A stretch of 64,000 nt of DNA from Dryomyza anilis. Its lineage: Eukaryota; Arthropoda; Insecta; Diptera; Dryomyzidae. The stretch is taken from NCBI GenBank assembly GCA_951804985.1, contig OX638131.1, positions 82,982,638 to 83,046,637 of the forward strand. The letters are read 5' to 3'. Of the stretch, positions 1 through 11,725 are shown one piece after another. Numbering within the stretch: the stretch's first letter is position 1; every line of letters starts with the position of its first letter. The position numbers were made by a program, and so were the translations under genes. The notes below the pieces were generated by a model. It did no database searches and was not told the origin of the DNA. It saw nothing but the letters and a program-made list of their open reading frames with translations.

Positions 1-1545
1 TTCCATGCCTTGTTATGTTACCGACCTTTTTATCGACCTGCTTGGCTTGGATTTGCAGTCTTCTGCATACAAACAACCATTATTTATTATTGAAACGAGA
101 AACAACCGAAAAAAACATATAATAAGAACATATCCTTGCAGCGAGAAATCGATTTTTTAGTTTAGCATCCTTACTTTATTTTTTGGCTGATTCTTTTTGT
201 AGATTTTTTGATGGTTACTGTTGAAAATGTTTAGCGCGGATGCTTTGAAATATTGAAATATAAAACATGCATAAAATACACGAAAAAGTTAGTGTATTGG
301 ACGAAAATATTCGTGAAAATGATCTACGAAAACATTCGTACATAGTACGAACACAGAAAAAATGATCGACGTGATATCGACGCATTCATTAATAAATCCA
401 GCAATGAAATTCACTAATATAATGAAAACATTTGCTAAAACTGCGCCGACTAAATTATTTGCTGCACTGACGTAAATATATCCATATTAGCAAAAGGAAT
501 TGCTGATTTAACGAAGAATAGCAAATGTTTTCATTAAATTAGTGAATTTAATTGCTGGATTGATTAATGAATGCAAATAATATCGGTTGCTATATTTATG
601 TCGGTTTTTTTTTTCTGTGAATGAACTTTCGTAAAGTTACGAAATTTATTTATGTTTAAATTCGTATATTTTACGCAAATCATTTGTAATCAAATAATCC
701 ACGATATAATTCGTACATTTGACGAATAATCAATCTATAATGAACTCACATACTATGTGTGTCTCTTTCATACTATCACATATAATTGTTCTCTTGTAAT
801 AAATGGAATTATTTTCGACATCGAAATGGTCGATTCGGTCATTGGTACACACACAAATAGTCAATTTTTAATTTAATAATAATATTTAATAATTTTACAC
901 TTTTATTACACACGCAATTGATTTACGAACGTTTGCGCAAATTCCGACTGTGACAAGAAAATTTTATCTGTTCTGTCTTGTTTTCTTCCTTTCGGCTTCT
1001 TTTTGCTTTACGAAATCAAATTATAAAACATGCGAATGTATTGTAAAATAAAAAAATCGGAACATGGTTAAAAATGATAAATGCTGAGTTGTATTTACAA
1101 TAAATCGTATATTTTACGAAATTTAAATTTACGAAAAAGTATTTCGTTAATTGTCGCATTGAATATTTTGAGTGTACATTGTAGTCTCTAAGTCAACAAT
1201 ATTTATTTTCTCAACTTTATTGAAACTAATCGAAATGGCAATAAATTTTGAATCTTTTGATATTATTAGTTATCGTTAAATTTTCGGATTTTAAACTTTA
1301 ACATTGAACCTTTAAATTTTGATAATATGAAATTCTGGGATAGGCATCGTTGGATAGGTGCAGAAAAGATTTATTTTAACGAACTACGTGTTATTCTCCA
1401 GAATCTTGGCCACATCGTTTACTTAAACAAAAACCAAAAACAATCCTCTAGTATAAACTTTTATTCAAAAATCGTATATTTTTAAATTCCTGAGAGGAGA
1501 AAGAATTTCTCTATCGAACTATGTTTGGTTTGTACATCCACATAA
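1..1545. other. AT-rich non-coding DNA holding one small foldback
   Basis: No gene is visible. The stretch repeats short motifs around TTCGTA and ACGAAAAT on both strands, for example near 290-350, 630-740 and 1105-1150. It probably consists of decayed copies of a TIR element, since a related intact-looking MITE follows at 1546. A 268-bp foldback lies at 352-619 and is listed separately. Confidence 0.5.
352..619. mobile_element. Foldback MITE with CACAGAAAAAA ends
   Basis: The two ends are CACAGAAAAAA and its complement. The arms contain near-complementary blocks at about 382-405 (GCATTCATTAATAAATCC...) and 551-574. It has no coding capacity. Similar CACAGAAAAA-type ends recur at 4593, 6060 and 39540, so it belongs to a common local end type. 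The duplicated target site is not clear. Confidence 0.6.
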
Positions 1546-1742
1546 TACACTCAAAATTATATCTAGAACATTTGACGAAATATTTTTTTCGTAATTTTTA
1601 ATTTCGTAAAATACACGAATAATTTGTAGAATACACTGTTTTTTCCAAAATATTTTTAACGAACGATTCGTATATATTACCAATCAATATTCGTAAATAC
1701 GAACGATTTCGTGTATTTTAAACAGATTTTATTTAGAGTGTA
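1546..1742. mobile_element. 197-bp MITE, TACACTC terminal repeats
   Basis: It starts TACACTCAAAAT and ends with the complement of TACACTCTAAAT. Internal TTCGTA/TACGAA motifs face each other. The same end type bounds the larger element at 44545-45192. It has no ORF and looks non-autonomous. Confidence 0.55.
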
Positions 1743-1804
1743 TTGGTCACACCGGTCACTTAAAAAACTCTTATATGGCATCTTACAGTCATCATACATA
1801 CATC

Positions 1805-1900
1805 CAAAGAATATTAGACACAGTGGTTACCCAAAAAATAACTTTTTATGGTAACATTACTGTGGTTAAATGGATATGGTTTGTGTCTTTGCTAAATTTT
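1805..1900. repeat. Direct repeat, left copy (partner 2883-2978)
   Basis: This block of about 96 bp begins CAAAGAATATTAGACACAG and recurs in the same orientation at 2883-2978 with few differences. The pair brackets a segment into which a family T repeat has inserted. Confidence 0.7.
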
Positions 1901-2122
1901 GTACATTTTTGGTTTTATTAACGAATTATTTTCTATGTACAGCGAGCAAATAAATGTAGTCCAATTTAATACATTTTTGTATTAGTTTTGAAAAATGTAA
2001 TTTTAAAAAATGCAGTACTATATTTACTTACTTTTGAAGTAAATTTGTATTTATATGACTATAGATGAAATACATATTTATGAAATTAAATTAAATGCAT
2101 ATGTAGTATTTTGATTTATTTT

Positions 2123-2819
2123 TATACCCTACACTAAGAGTGAAAGGGTATATTCAGTTTGGTACGCCGTTTGTAACACTCTGAAAAAAGCATCTCCGGT
2201 ATGGAAAAGTATATATATTCTTGATCAGCATGACCTCCTGAGTCGATTTAGCGATGTCCGTCTGTCCTTTTGTCTGTCTGTTGAAATCACGATTACAGAA
2301 AAAGTTGAAGAGCTAGAGTAACGAAACGAAGATTTAGATTACTTATATATCTAAGCTGTCTGAACAAGAAAATTGGCATAATCGGTCTATTGTGACCTGA
2401 GAACCGACCACTTATGTTCAAATACCTCTAATAAAATTTACATCTACGAATCAATTTTACTGTATACGTGCTTAGGTAAACTTTTTTGGTCAAATATATA
2501 TTGACATTATGCTCAAATACATGAAAATAATGTTTTCCCACGAAATGACTTGTGGTTCCCAAAAAAAAAATCGAAATTCGGTACAACTACCCATTTGTAA
2601 ATATGGGTATCAAATGAAAGAAATTTCTTCAGGGATGGAAAGTTTGTAGTTATTTTCAGGATTCGACCTATTCGACCTGGTGACCTATATACCACTTTGA
2701 ATGGTAACCACACATATGTGTAGGGTATTTATAGTCGGCTTAGACCGACTATAATTTTGATAATCCTAACTATCACCTACTTTAAAATTTCCCATGTGAT
2801 CTAAACTTCCCAACTGGTT
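2123..2819 (+). mobile_element. Dispersed repeat family T, copy 1
   Basis: It starts TATACCCTACACTAAGAG and ends near CTTCCCAACTGG. Inside are CTGTCTGTCTG-type pyrimidine repeats at about 2260-2280 and, near 2730-2752, a hairpin TATAGTCGG-CTTAGA-CCGACTATA. Plus-strand relatives lie at 26211-26850 and 60422-61110, and a diverged subfamily at 42981-43740 and 45752-46155. A related segment at 6400-6560 lacks the insert, so this copy is a real insertion. It has no ORF of size, and its class is undecided. Confidence 0.7.
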
Positions 2820-2882
2820 TTTTTTTACATTCAAAAACAGCTATATCAAAATAGTAAAAAATAAAAACATTAAGTCAGAGCA

Positions 2883-2978
2883 CAAAGAATATTAGACACA
2901 GTGGTTACTTAAAAAATAAATTTTTATGGTAGCATAACTGTGGTTAAATAAATATGGTTTGTGTCTTTGCTAAATTTT
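2883..2978. repeat. Direct repeat, right copy (partner 1805-1900)
   Basis: Second copy of the CAAAGAATATTAGACACAG block, in the same orientation as 1805-1900. Confidence 0.7.
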
Positions 2979-4590
2979 CGACAGAGAATTTAAAAAATGT
3001 ACACCCTTCTCTGTTGACAGTTGAGCGGTTTTAACAAATCCTAAATGTTCTTATTTGTGTCTTTGCGTTAAAAGCATCCTTGAATGGGAATAAAGAATGT
3101 TTAAGTAACAAAAAAAAACAACTATATTTTTAAAAAATACATAAGCGCATTTTGCAGCGCCATTGCAGCAACGGCAAATGCGTGTCCTGCATAATCCTCG
3201 GAAATGTTGTCGTTGTTTTTAATGTTTTCAGCTGTGTGACAACTGCAAAATAAAACAAAATTTAAAACTCTAGTTTGTTCTCCAGCTTGAAAGCTTTCAA
3301 TTTAAAATTAATATTAAAATTGGATTTTTAAAATCGCTGCTACTACTAGAAAAAATTCCCTCAAATCCCATTAAAATTGGTCAATAGGACAATTATTGAT
3401 TTAATAGTATAGAAAAAATAAATCTTTTCATTTAAACTCAATGGCAATGTCATGGTATTTTCTAATATTTAATGGTATTTTCCGATTAAAATAATAATTT
3501 ATCCTATTGACTATTTTTAATAGTTAAAAACTATTATTTATATAGTATTTTTTCTGGTTGAAATAACGTTAGTTTACAACACTTTGATGCAAATACACAT
3601 AGTTTAAATTACGAAATACATTTTCATTAAAACTATAAAATGCATATGTAATTTTTGCTGTTTTAATTAATTTATACAAAATATTCTAACATTTCGAAAA
3701 CTTTTGGTAAAATAATTTGTGTTACCAAAATCGGAAATTTCAGCAATCTGGGGAGAACTTCATTTTTGCGTAAAGTTACTTATTTCATATTTTATTTATA
3801 ATGCTAACTTTGGTACAACTTTTATTTAGATTGCATTCATGTATAGAGACCATGTATATAAAATACTGATACACAATACACGCATGTATTTCATTTCATA
3901 TATGTAGTTACATGAATTTATGTATTTGGTTCAGTTGTATTGTCGCTGTTGTACTGGTGTAACATGCAAATTACAACGGCACAGGCAAATTGCAAATGTA
4001 AATGACATGCGAATGCAATAAAAATTCTAATACAACTGCAGAGAAAAAAAAGAAATACTTCTGAAAACTACAGCATTTTTTATCGAGCCTCGCCCTTCGG
4101 CTGTACACAAATTCGTTGCGACAACCAACCCGTTGCCCATGCAACATAACATATTCGATTCTCACTAAAATTGCGTTTGTATATTTCTACTTTAAACTAT
4201 CAAATTTTAAACAATTTTAGAATAAAGTGGTCTGTGTCTATGATATTATTGGCAATTTCAGCAAGAATAGAATTTTGTTACCGCAACCAACTTATTCGGT
4301 TGTTTCAAATGTCAAGTCGATTGTTATAAATATTAAATTTAATAAAATATTAAATTTAAAATATTTAATATATCGTCGTTGTAGAGCTAAAAGTCACCAA
4401 ATACATGTTTATGAAAATCTGAAATATTAAGTTTGTTGATTTTTATTATAAAAAGTAATTGATATATTTTTAAAGTTGAAATACCAATTGATAGATTCAC
4501 ATTTTCATATTATTTGGTCAAAATATTGAGCTCATAGTTCAGAAATTGACAGAAGATTTTTGTAAATGAATAATTGGCGTTTCGAAAATG
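2979..4590. other. Non-coding AT-rich stretch
   Basis: Apart from the Z copy at 3345-3556 I see no gene. Positions 4372-4402 (ATATATCGTCGTTGTAGAGC...) are complementary to 4888-4920, so the following MITE lies inside a larger inverted structure of about 550 bp. Confidence 0.45.
3345..3556 (-). mobile_element. MITE family Z, copy 1
   Basis: It reads inverted relative to the intact copy at 45928-46130. Shared blocks include ATTGACTATTTTTAATAG and TCCCATTAAAATTGGTCAAT. The ends are of the CAGAAAAAATACTAT type. There is no ORF. Confidence 0.55.
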
Positions 4591-4888
4591 TACACACAGA
4601 AAAATCCTCTTTTGGCATGAGGTTGGAAGAATGAAAAAGTTAGTTGTAACAACTAACTTCATTCGGTTAAATCGAATGGTTTATAAATTTGCTGACGACA
4701 CTGTCATTTTAGCCTATACACACTCCTAAATCTGTACTAAATTGATCTAAAACAGTTCGAAATTGGTTGCATTACAAAGTACAACTCTTTTCATTTTGAC
4801 AATAACAACCGACTAAACGGTTGAGAGAACTGAATAAGTTGGTTGGGCAAAGAGGTGGTTGGCGCAACAAATCTCTATTATGTGTGTA
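4591..4888. mobile_element. MITE family P, copy 1
   Basis: Ends are TACACACAGAAAAATCCTC and the complement of TACACACATAATAGAG. TA at each end fits a TA target. The body contains GGTTAAATCGAATGG and its partial complement, and matches 6058-6395 over most of its length. It is non-coding. Confidence 0.65.
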
Positions 4889-6057
4889 CTTGGTGACTTT
4901 TAGTTCTACAACGACGATATGATAAATTTATTATTGTTTTATCGAATATAAAGATTATCGTTAAATGGCTTGTAGTGTTAGAATAATTGTGTTTGTAAAA
5001 AATAATATAATTATATAATTATGTCTAAATTATGTCACGATATAACTATATTGTTCACCATTAAATATCATTCATCATTCTTGTTTTTAACTGTCATTCA
5101 CGCAGCACCCTTCAACACTTGTCACGCCTTTGTCAGTTTTCGGAATGACAGTTGTTTTTATTTGCAAACTAATAAGTGACTGTTGTATTTTTATGACAGA
5201 GCTGTCAAAAATAAAACCCTGTTAAAATTATGCAAACTTGTGCCAAGAAACAGAAAAAAATGAATAGTTATTGATTTTGATATACCGTTCATTAAAGAAC
5301 ATTTAGCTAATTTAAGAAATATATATTTCTACTTTTGCAATAAAGCAATAAATTACAGTTCTAACAATGCTACCTCATGCTACCGTTTAACTCACATTTC
5401 TGAAGCAGTATATCGTGCTTTTGAACCGTTAATGAAATTATGAAATAATTAACACTAACTTATCTACTATGAAAGCAACTACTTAAAGTATGACAAGTGC
5501 ATATTTTAGCTTTTTTCAACCTAATTAAAGCATTTTATACGCAGCCACATTAACAGCAATAACCTACTTTCACAAAGCAGCAGCCTCAGTCACTAACAAT
5601 GCATTTTTGCAGCCACGATTATCGACAGTTATTTTGCTATAATACAAAATAATAAAGCGGTGTTATTCATGATACTACTTTATGTCATGCCACTCAATGG
5701 CAAAAAATAAAGTACCACTCAATGCAATTAATGTAGCTGTCAATTTAAATCAGTGTCACACATAAAGCTTGCATTAAACTCGATGTCAATCAATCAGCAG
5801 TGGTCATCGCTAATGTGGCAGTGAAATTTATGACACACTTATCAATGTTGATTTATTCAATGACACCATATAATATGCTATTATGTGATAAAGATAAGAG
5901 TTCGTTCACACTATTTATAGTTTTAAAATAATAGTAAACAAACAAAAAAAAAAATATTCATTCATGATTTTACTTTATCATTTTTTGTATATTTGAGCAT
6001 TCGATACAGTGATAAAATAAATGTAGTCCAATTTAATACATGTTGTTTTGGAAAATG
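4889..6057. other. Non-coding AT-rich stretch
   Basis: No gene is seen. The part from about 6002 onward (AAATGTAGTCCAATTTAATAC) is paralogous to 1950-2110. Short TGACA/TGTCA runs are common between 5090 and 5880. Confidence 0.45.
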
Positions 6058-6395
6058 TACACACAGAAAAATACTCTTTTGGCATGAGGTTGGAAGAATG
6101 AAAAGGTAACAACTATTCGGTTAAATCGAATGGTTTACAAATTTGCTGGCGGTACTGCCATATTAGTCTATGCACTTAAAATATTAGTCTATACACACTC
6201 CTAAATCTGTACTAAATTGATGTAAAACAGTTCGAAATTGGTTGCAGTACAAACTACAATTCTTTTCATTTTGACAATAATAACCGACTAATCGGTTGAG
6301 AGAACCGAATAAGTTGGTTGGGTAAAGAGTTGGTTGGTCAAAGAGTTGGTTGGTCAAAAAGTTTGTTAGCGCGGCAAACCTCTATTCTGTCTTTA
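6058..6395. mobile_element. MITE family P, copy 2, inserted at a TA
   Basis: Starts TACACACAGAAAAATACTC and ends CTCTATTCTGTCTTTA. The flanks join to a sequence that is uninterrupted near 1990-2010 in the paralogous segment, so the empty site can be read. It contains a short internal duplication (AAAGAGTTGGTTGGTC, about 6325-6357). Confidence 0.7.
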
Positions 6396-7611
6396 ATTTA
6401 GAAAAATGCAGTACTCTATTTACTAGCTTTGGAAGTGAATTTGTATTTATATGACTACAGATGTAATACAATTTATGAAATTTAAATAAATACAGAATGG
6501 AGTAAAAATAAATGTATATGTAGTATTTTTTTTTTTTTTTTTTACATTAAAAAACAGCTATAGAAAAATAGTAAAAAAATAAAAGCCTACATTAAGTCAG
6601 GCCCAAAACAATACATACGGCTCTCTTTTTTACGTTATCGACCCAATAAATCCGTTATTATTATTATTTTTTATTATTGATTTCCGTACTTTTTTCAGGA
6701 ATATATATTTTTTTTAATACAAATTATATTTTTGGAATTTTGTAAATTTGTGATTTTCAGAGTACGATTTATTTAATTGAATATGAGCCACTGTTGGATG
6801 AAATCACGGAAGTCGATAATGAAAATTTGAGAAGTAAATATGAATTAAAAGGTTCACATATACAATGAAAACTGTTGAAAATAAAATCAGCAATAAATAG
6901 TTTCAGCGATCAACAACATATTACCCAACTCACCCCTTATGTAGAGCCATAAATTTTAAGTTTTCGGTTGAAGTCGTCGAAATTTTTGATTTCATTCACT
7001 ATGCCATTTTCATTTTCTATGCCAATTTCTAAAGCGGTAGATTGAATCATAGATAGAGAGTTGCCCTGTTATAAGGAAGACAATCAAAAAATATTTTATC
7101 AGGCACTTAGATCGTTGTCTTTTTGTAGCCTATATAACTGATTTAGTATATAAAGAAAAACTGCGTAAATATGAATACGAATAAAAGACAGATATTTGGT
7201 TATGAAATCAAAACTCAAAAAATTATGCATATCTGATCCACTTTCAGGCATATTTCCACAAAGTATGTTTTGAACAAAATGTTATTTAGCTGTTCTCGGC
7301 AGACAAATCGTGGGAACTAATAGCATTAAAAACTGATAAATCCAATTGAAATTATGTTATTTATAAAAAATCCAATTAAAAAAGAAAGAAAAAATGACAA
7401 TAAAATATAATAAAAACTGTAAAAGCCCGATAATTTATATTAAAATCTCTTTTTTCCAGGCCTAGTTTAAGTAAATTTTATATCAGTTTTCTTTGAAAGG
7501 GTGGATCTGGTAGCATGGAGAAATTTCCACTCTGATTGCATGAAGCAATTTTAAATCATTAATATTTTATAAAAAAAAATGGAATTCGTTTGCTAACATA
7601 TTTGTATGAAA
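6396..7611. other. Non-coding stretch paralogous in part to 2010-2880
   Basis: Positions 6396-6600 repeat the sequence that surrounds the T copy at 2123-2819, but without that insert (a poly-T run is found instead). The rest, to 7611, shows no gene or clear repeat. Confidence 0.5.
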
Positions 7612-7624
7612 TAATACAGTACTG

Positions 7625-7927
7625 CGGTAGCTCAGTGGTTAGTGCGTTGGACTGCGAGGCGAAAGGTCCCCGGTTCAAGCCTGGACTGGGGCTCACAACA
7701 TCTTTTCATAGAAACATTTTTCTATACCGTGTTACCTTTCGGCAGTAAATGGCAAACCTACGAGAGTAAAACATTGCCTATGAAAAGCTCTCACCTGCCG
7801 TTCGGATTCGGCAATAAACTGTAGGTCCCACCACTTTGAGTACAAATATAACATGCACAGCTTAAAATGGTGAGAGAGCTCGGCCGAAGTTCTATACAGG
7901 ACTGTAGCGCCAAACTATTATTATTAT
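7625..7927 (+). mobile_element. tRNA-derived SINE, copy A, full length
   Basis: The head looks like a tRNA: A-box TAGCTCAGTGG at 7628-7638 and B-box GGTTCAAGCC at 7672-7681, the internal RNA polymerase III promoter. The body is about 230 bp and the tail ends GCGCCAAACTATTATTATT. It is flanked by a perfect 13-bp duplication, TAATACAGTACTG, at 7612-7624 and 7928-7940, the mark of target-primed insertion. The duplicated target is the tail of the neighbouring SINE. SINEs encode no protein and rely on LINE enzymes. Relatives lie at 27033, 31838, 47308, 49937 and 63758. Confidence 0.88.
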
Positions 7928-7940
7928 TAATACAGTACTG

Positions 7941-8180
7941 AAGAACTTAGGCCAAACTCTCGCACTCACAGTGTTGGGCCCTACAGTTTAACACCGAATC
8001 CGAACAGCGGGGTTATAATTTTACAAAGGCAATGTTTTCCGTAGGTTTGTCATTAACTGCCTAGAGGTAGACTGGTATAAAAAAATGTTTTCTATGATAA
8101 GATGTTGTTAGTTCCAGCCTATATTTGAACCAGTGACCTTCCGGTTGCAGTCCAATGCACTAACCACTGAGCTACCGACA
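7941..8180 (-). mobile_element. tRNA-derived SINE, copy B, diverged, tail to tail with A
   Basis: This is the same family read on the minus strand. The A-box complement is at 8164-8174 and a weakened B-box (GGTTCAAAT) near 8123-8132. Its tail runs into the duplication bordering copy A, so copy A inserted into the tail of this older copy. The pair forms an inverted repeat of about 250 bp per arm. Confidence 0.8.
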
Positions 8181-9793
8181 ATACATATTACTGTTTGGTG
8201 CAAAAATGTGATTTTTGGTTTTAAAAAACTGTATCGTATAAACTACGTATGTATTATTGGGTTTTCAAAGAAAAAACTAAAATTTTCCATATAACTTGGC
8301 TTAAAAACATAACTTAAACTGCTGGACTAACCCTTTTTTGTAACAAAATTTTGTTTCATCCAAAAATAGCAATTTATTGTATTAAAATTAAATGTATATT
8401 AAAACTTTTTGTTTTAACCTTCAGATGCATTACCACCTGTCGATGTCATTCTCATTCCGATGATATTTGCATGTTTTAGGAAGTGGTAAAGTCACATATT
8501 TATCATTGGCAAATATTTCTTTTTCAACGGTAAAACATTTTCAACTTTATTTTTATTGTTTGGCAATGATAAATTTATGAAATTCAACATTGATAGTATA
8601 TTTTTTTGTTTCCATTTGTTTTTTATTTGAATATATTATGTAATTTACCTTTAAAATCGTGGTATCTCAGTGTATATACTTCGGATATGGATGGTTTTGG
8701 TACCAAACGACGCGAAATATAAAAAGCTATCAAATGTCATCAAAAACGCAATTTCGAAAAAATATGGAAAATATGGACCAAAAGTCGTGGGAGAATTTAT
8801 TTTTTTAGGAATATGTTTCGGACAGCCCCTCCGTGTATTTTTTTTGAAGTTTTTTGAAAATATTTTTCATTATTAAAGCGATAGTAACGCAAGTAAGAGA
8901 ACCGAAATTTTACTGTCGAATTTAACTCAATCTTAAATCCCATCAACTCGGTTTTAAATTAGCTATTTAAGTAAGTCATTTATTTTAGTAAGTTACCCTA
9001 TAGGTTAACTTACTCGTTGTTAAGTAAATTCAACTCGTTACTAAAACCTCTCGTCGCAAATATTGCATTAACTATATTAAGTGACACTTTTAGCAAAAAT
9101 CATTGTTTAAGCATGAATTTTTAATATTGTTGGAGTAAATTTATTATCCACTTAATTTAATTCCTTCGTGTGTTCATGACTATTTTTTGCTTTTGTTTTT
9201 TTTCTGCAATGCGACAATTTATCAAAGTCAACTAAAAAAAAACAAAAATAACAAATGAGCCTCTTCACGTCGTTAAAGCGGCTTAAATTATAAGGTTTGT
9301 TGATTTTTTCGTTGCTGTTGTTAAATTATGTTTTGCACATCCTCGACACTTGAACTATGCAAGGCGGCAGCGGCCCTTGACTTAAGTTGAGTTTTTCACC
9401 TTGACAGTTGACAGAGTTGTCATTCTGGTGGCCACATTATTGTTGGCGTTTACAACGGTTGTCTTCCTTGTGCCATCCTTTCCGCAGTCATTCTGGTTGC
9501 TGCGTATCTGTCACTTCGACCATACCCTACTTCTACCATTTTTTAATGCCACCTTACTTCCTATTGTCATTCCTCCTACTTTCCTTCGCTCACCTGAGAT
9601 CTCTTGCCTTTTGTAGTGTTGTCACGCGAGTGCGTCGAGTTTTGACTCGTGCACAGTGAGATGTCAACCGCAGAGCGCAACGTATTTAATTATGAAGAAC
9701 CCAACGAACCAAAAAAAATACGAAGAAATATGTACAAAACTATATTAAATCTCGAGTCCAGTTTGGAACAAGAACTGTAAATAAATTTGAAAT
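8181..9793. other. Non-coding stretch
   Basis: No gene is seen. Positions 9360-9665 are visibly richer in G and C than the surroundings and hold two overlapping open frames of 71 and 83 codons. These lack any recognisable motif and are best treated as chance. Confidence 0.45.
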
Positions 9794-10344
9794 CGACGCC
9801 TCTTACGAAAACCCACACGGCACTTTAAAAAAAAATTTCATTAAAACAAGCATACATTTATTTTATCCACGAAAAGAAGCATTAAATTGTTTTAGGCACG
9901 AAAAGAACTTCATTTACATTTTCTCCACAAACAGAAGCATAACTTTATATTTCCCACGAACAAAAACAGATTTATATTGTATCTACGAACAATTTCTGGC
10001 CAAATCCAAATCCCAAAGGAACACATTTTTCAAATTAAGTTTGCTCTTGTGCACAAACAGTCTACTGGGATAATGTTCTTGAATAAATATTTATGCTTTT
10101 ATTCTTGGGGAAATGATAGATGAGCTTTTTTTTATAGCTAAATGTAAAAGTGTTTCTTTTCGTGGCGCAAATAGAGTTATACTTCATTTCGTGGCTATAA
10201 AACATATATGCTTAATTTCTTGGGTATAATAGAGATGTGCTGTTTTCGTGGGGAAACTGAACTTGTGCTTCTTTTCGTTGTTTCGAAAAAGGTGCTGTTT
10301 TTCGTAAGAAAATTGAAACGTGTGGTTTTTCGTAAGAGGCGTCG
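9794..10344. mobile_element. Foldback-type element with repetitive arms
   Basis: Ends are CGACGCCTCTTACGAAAA and its complement TTTTCGTAAGAGGCGTCG. Each arm is a run of degenerate units of roughly 35-40 bp carrying CCACGAAAAGAAGC (left arm) or the complement CTTTTCGTGG (right arm). The layout, long inverted arms made of short tandem repeats around a small centre, resembles Drosophila Foldback or Galileo elements. I see no transposase. The target duplication is uncertain (AAAT at best). Confidence 0.6.
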
Positions 10345-10379
10345 AAATGAGAGACCTAAATTCTTGAGGTTATGCGAGA

Positions 10380-10835
10380 ATTTTCGCTATTATTCAAATC
10401 GCAAAAACACCATAACAAAAAAACACAGAAACAAAAGCAACACACAAAACATAAATAAAACCAAAGACCCAAAATAAATGCAAAAATACAAAAACGACAA
10501 GGAAAACCACAAAATCTAAGTCTAAATCAAACAAAAGAAAAAAACAAAATCAAAAACGCAAAAATATCAAAAATACAAAAACCAAAAACGCGCAAAACAA
10601 AATTTAAAACACAAAAATTAAAGCAAAAAGAAAAAGTCAATTTTTAAAATAAAATCAAAAGAAAAAACAGAAACAGAAGCAACTAAATAAAAAAAAAAAT
10701 GCAAAGAAGGAAAAATCAAAAGAATAGCAAAATTACAAAACAGTAAAAAAATATTTAAAAAAAACGGGAAAAACAAAAAAGCAGCTATGCTTAAAAAATG
10801 GGTTGAAAAACCAATAAATTAAAAACCCTTGTTGT
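10380..10835. repeat. Strand-asymmetric A-rich tract, copy 1
   Basis: Roughly 450 bp are almost entirely A with scattered C and G and very little T on this strand. Units such as AAAACC, CAAAAA and AAAATC recur without a fixed period. A second tract of the same character lies at 58020-58437. Open frames on either strand here are composition artefacts. Confidence 0.65.
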
Positions 10836-10858
10836 GCAGCCCGGGTACGAAATACTAG
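10836..10858 (+). other. Possible Helitron-like 3' end
   Basis: The sequence TGCAGCCCGGGTACGAAATACTAGT ends in CTAGT, as Helitrons do (CTRR followed by T). The preceding GC-rich motif could form only a weak hairpin. No matching 5' end was found, so this is tentative. Confidence 0.25.
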
Positions 10859-11725
10859 TTATAAATAAAAACATAAGCCCGATTTTGTTAAAATTATTAA
10901 TGAGTTTTGAATTTTTTTGCGCTAATTTCAAAATATTGTTGACATTTTTTATATATTTTTTTTAAAGTGTATTACTTCCTAAGAAATATGATCTCAAAAC
11001 ATATAAAAAATTGCAAAAAAATCAAATAAATTATTATTATTTTTTTTCATTTATGTTCCGTACGTACCGTACCACCGCCTTCATCAAGTGTGACCATTGC
11101 TTGCGCTTCGTTTAGCTTGCGGTATGTGGCCACTTTGTTGCGCCAGGAATTGCATAGTGATTGGCTTTGCCATCTATTTTATTACGTGCGATTATTTCAT
11201 GGCTAATGCAGCATCACCACCACCAACAGCAGAAGGAGGTAACTCCATTCCAAACTCTTCCTTCTCCTACTCCCTTCCTAGGAGGCCTATTCGCTCCACG
11301 TCAATCCAATCTGTGGCGCAGTCAGGCAACTTGAATGCAATTGAAAATGGCGCAATTGTTTGGCGCGTTCGGTCTCGGTCACAAAACCGCCGATCTGATC
11401 TGCAACCACTACTCATAGATGCAGTTCATGCATCTACATTTTTTTTTTATTTATTTATTTTTTTATTTATTATTATTCTATTCTTTATGTTTGCTGCTAA
11501 AATATATGTCTACGAATATCTGTGAATATTGTGTAATTATATGCCGAACGCGACCATGACCAACTGAGTATGAATGAGCCAAAGAACGTGTGAGCGAACG
11601 CGCACGAACGATAGAGTGAGTTGATAAGTGAGTGAGTGAGTCGGATGCTCATCGCGACAATGGGCCAGGCACAGTACGGAACACCATCCGGCAATTGGCA
11701 GGGCAATGACGTTCGTTAGAAACTA
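10859..11725. other. Non-coding stretch with a doubtful 142-codon frame
   Basis: An open frame at 11097-11525 (+) codes for a short hydrophobic start, a Ser/Pro-rich middle and a Phe/Ile-rich end produced by a TTTATTTATT tract. I recognise no domain, and the hydrophobic end is what the low-complexity DNA would give by chance. I do not call it a gene. Confidence 0.4.

Noticed and set aside
7622..7700. tRNA gene suggested by A- and B-box sequences
   Set aside because: The A and B boxes sit at the head of a 300-bp dispersed repeat with target duplications; a SINE head, not a tRNA gene. The same holds for the copies at 27033 and 31838.
9401..9659. Overlapping 71- and 83-codon frames in a GC-richer patch
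   Set aside because: Two frames of the same DNA are both open, without motifs. Neither stands out as coding.
10208..10477. 89-codon frame across the Foldback arm and A-rich tract
   Set aside because: Composition-driven and spans an element boundary.
11097..11525. 142-codon open frame with hydrophobic start and end
   Set aside because: The hydrophobic end comes from a TTTATTTATT tract, no domain is recognisable, and no partner exons were seen. Chance frame is the simpler reading.
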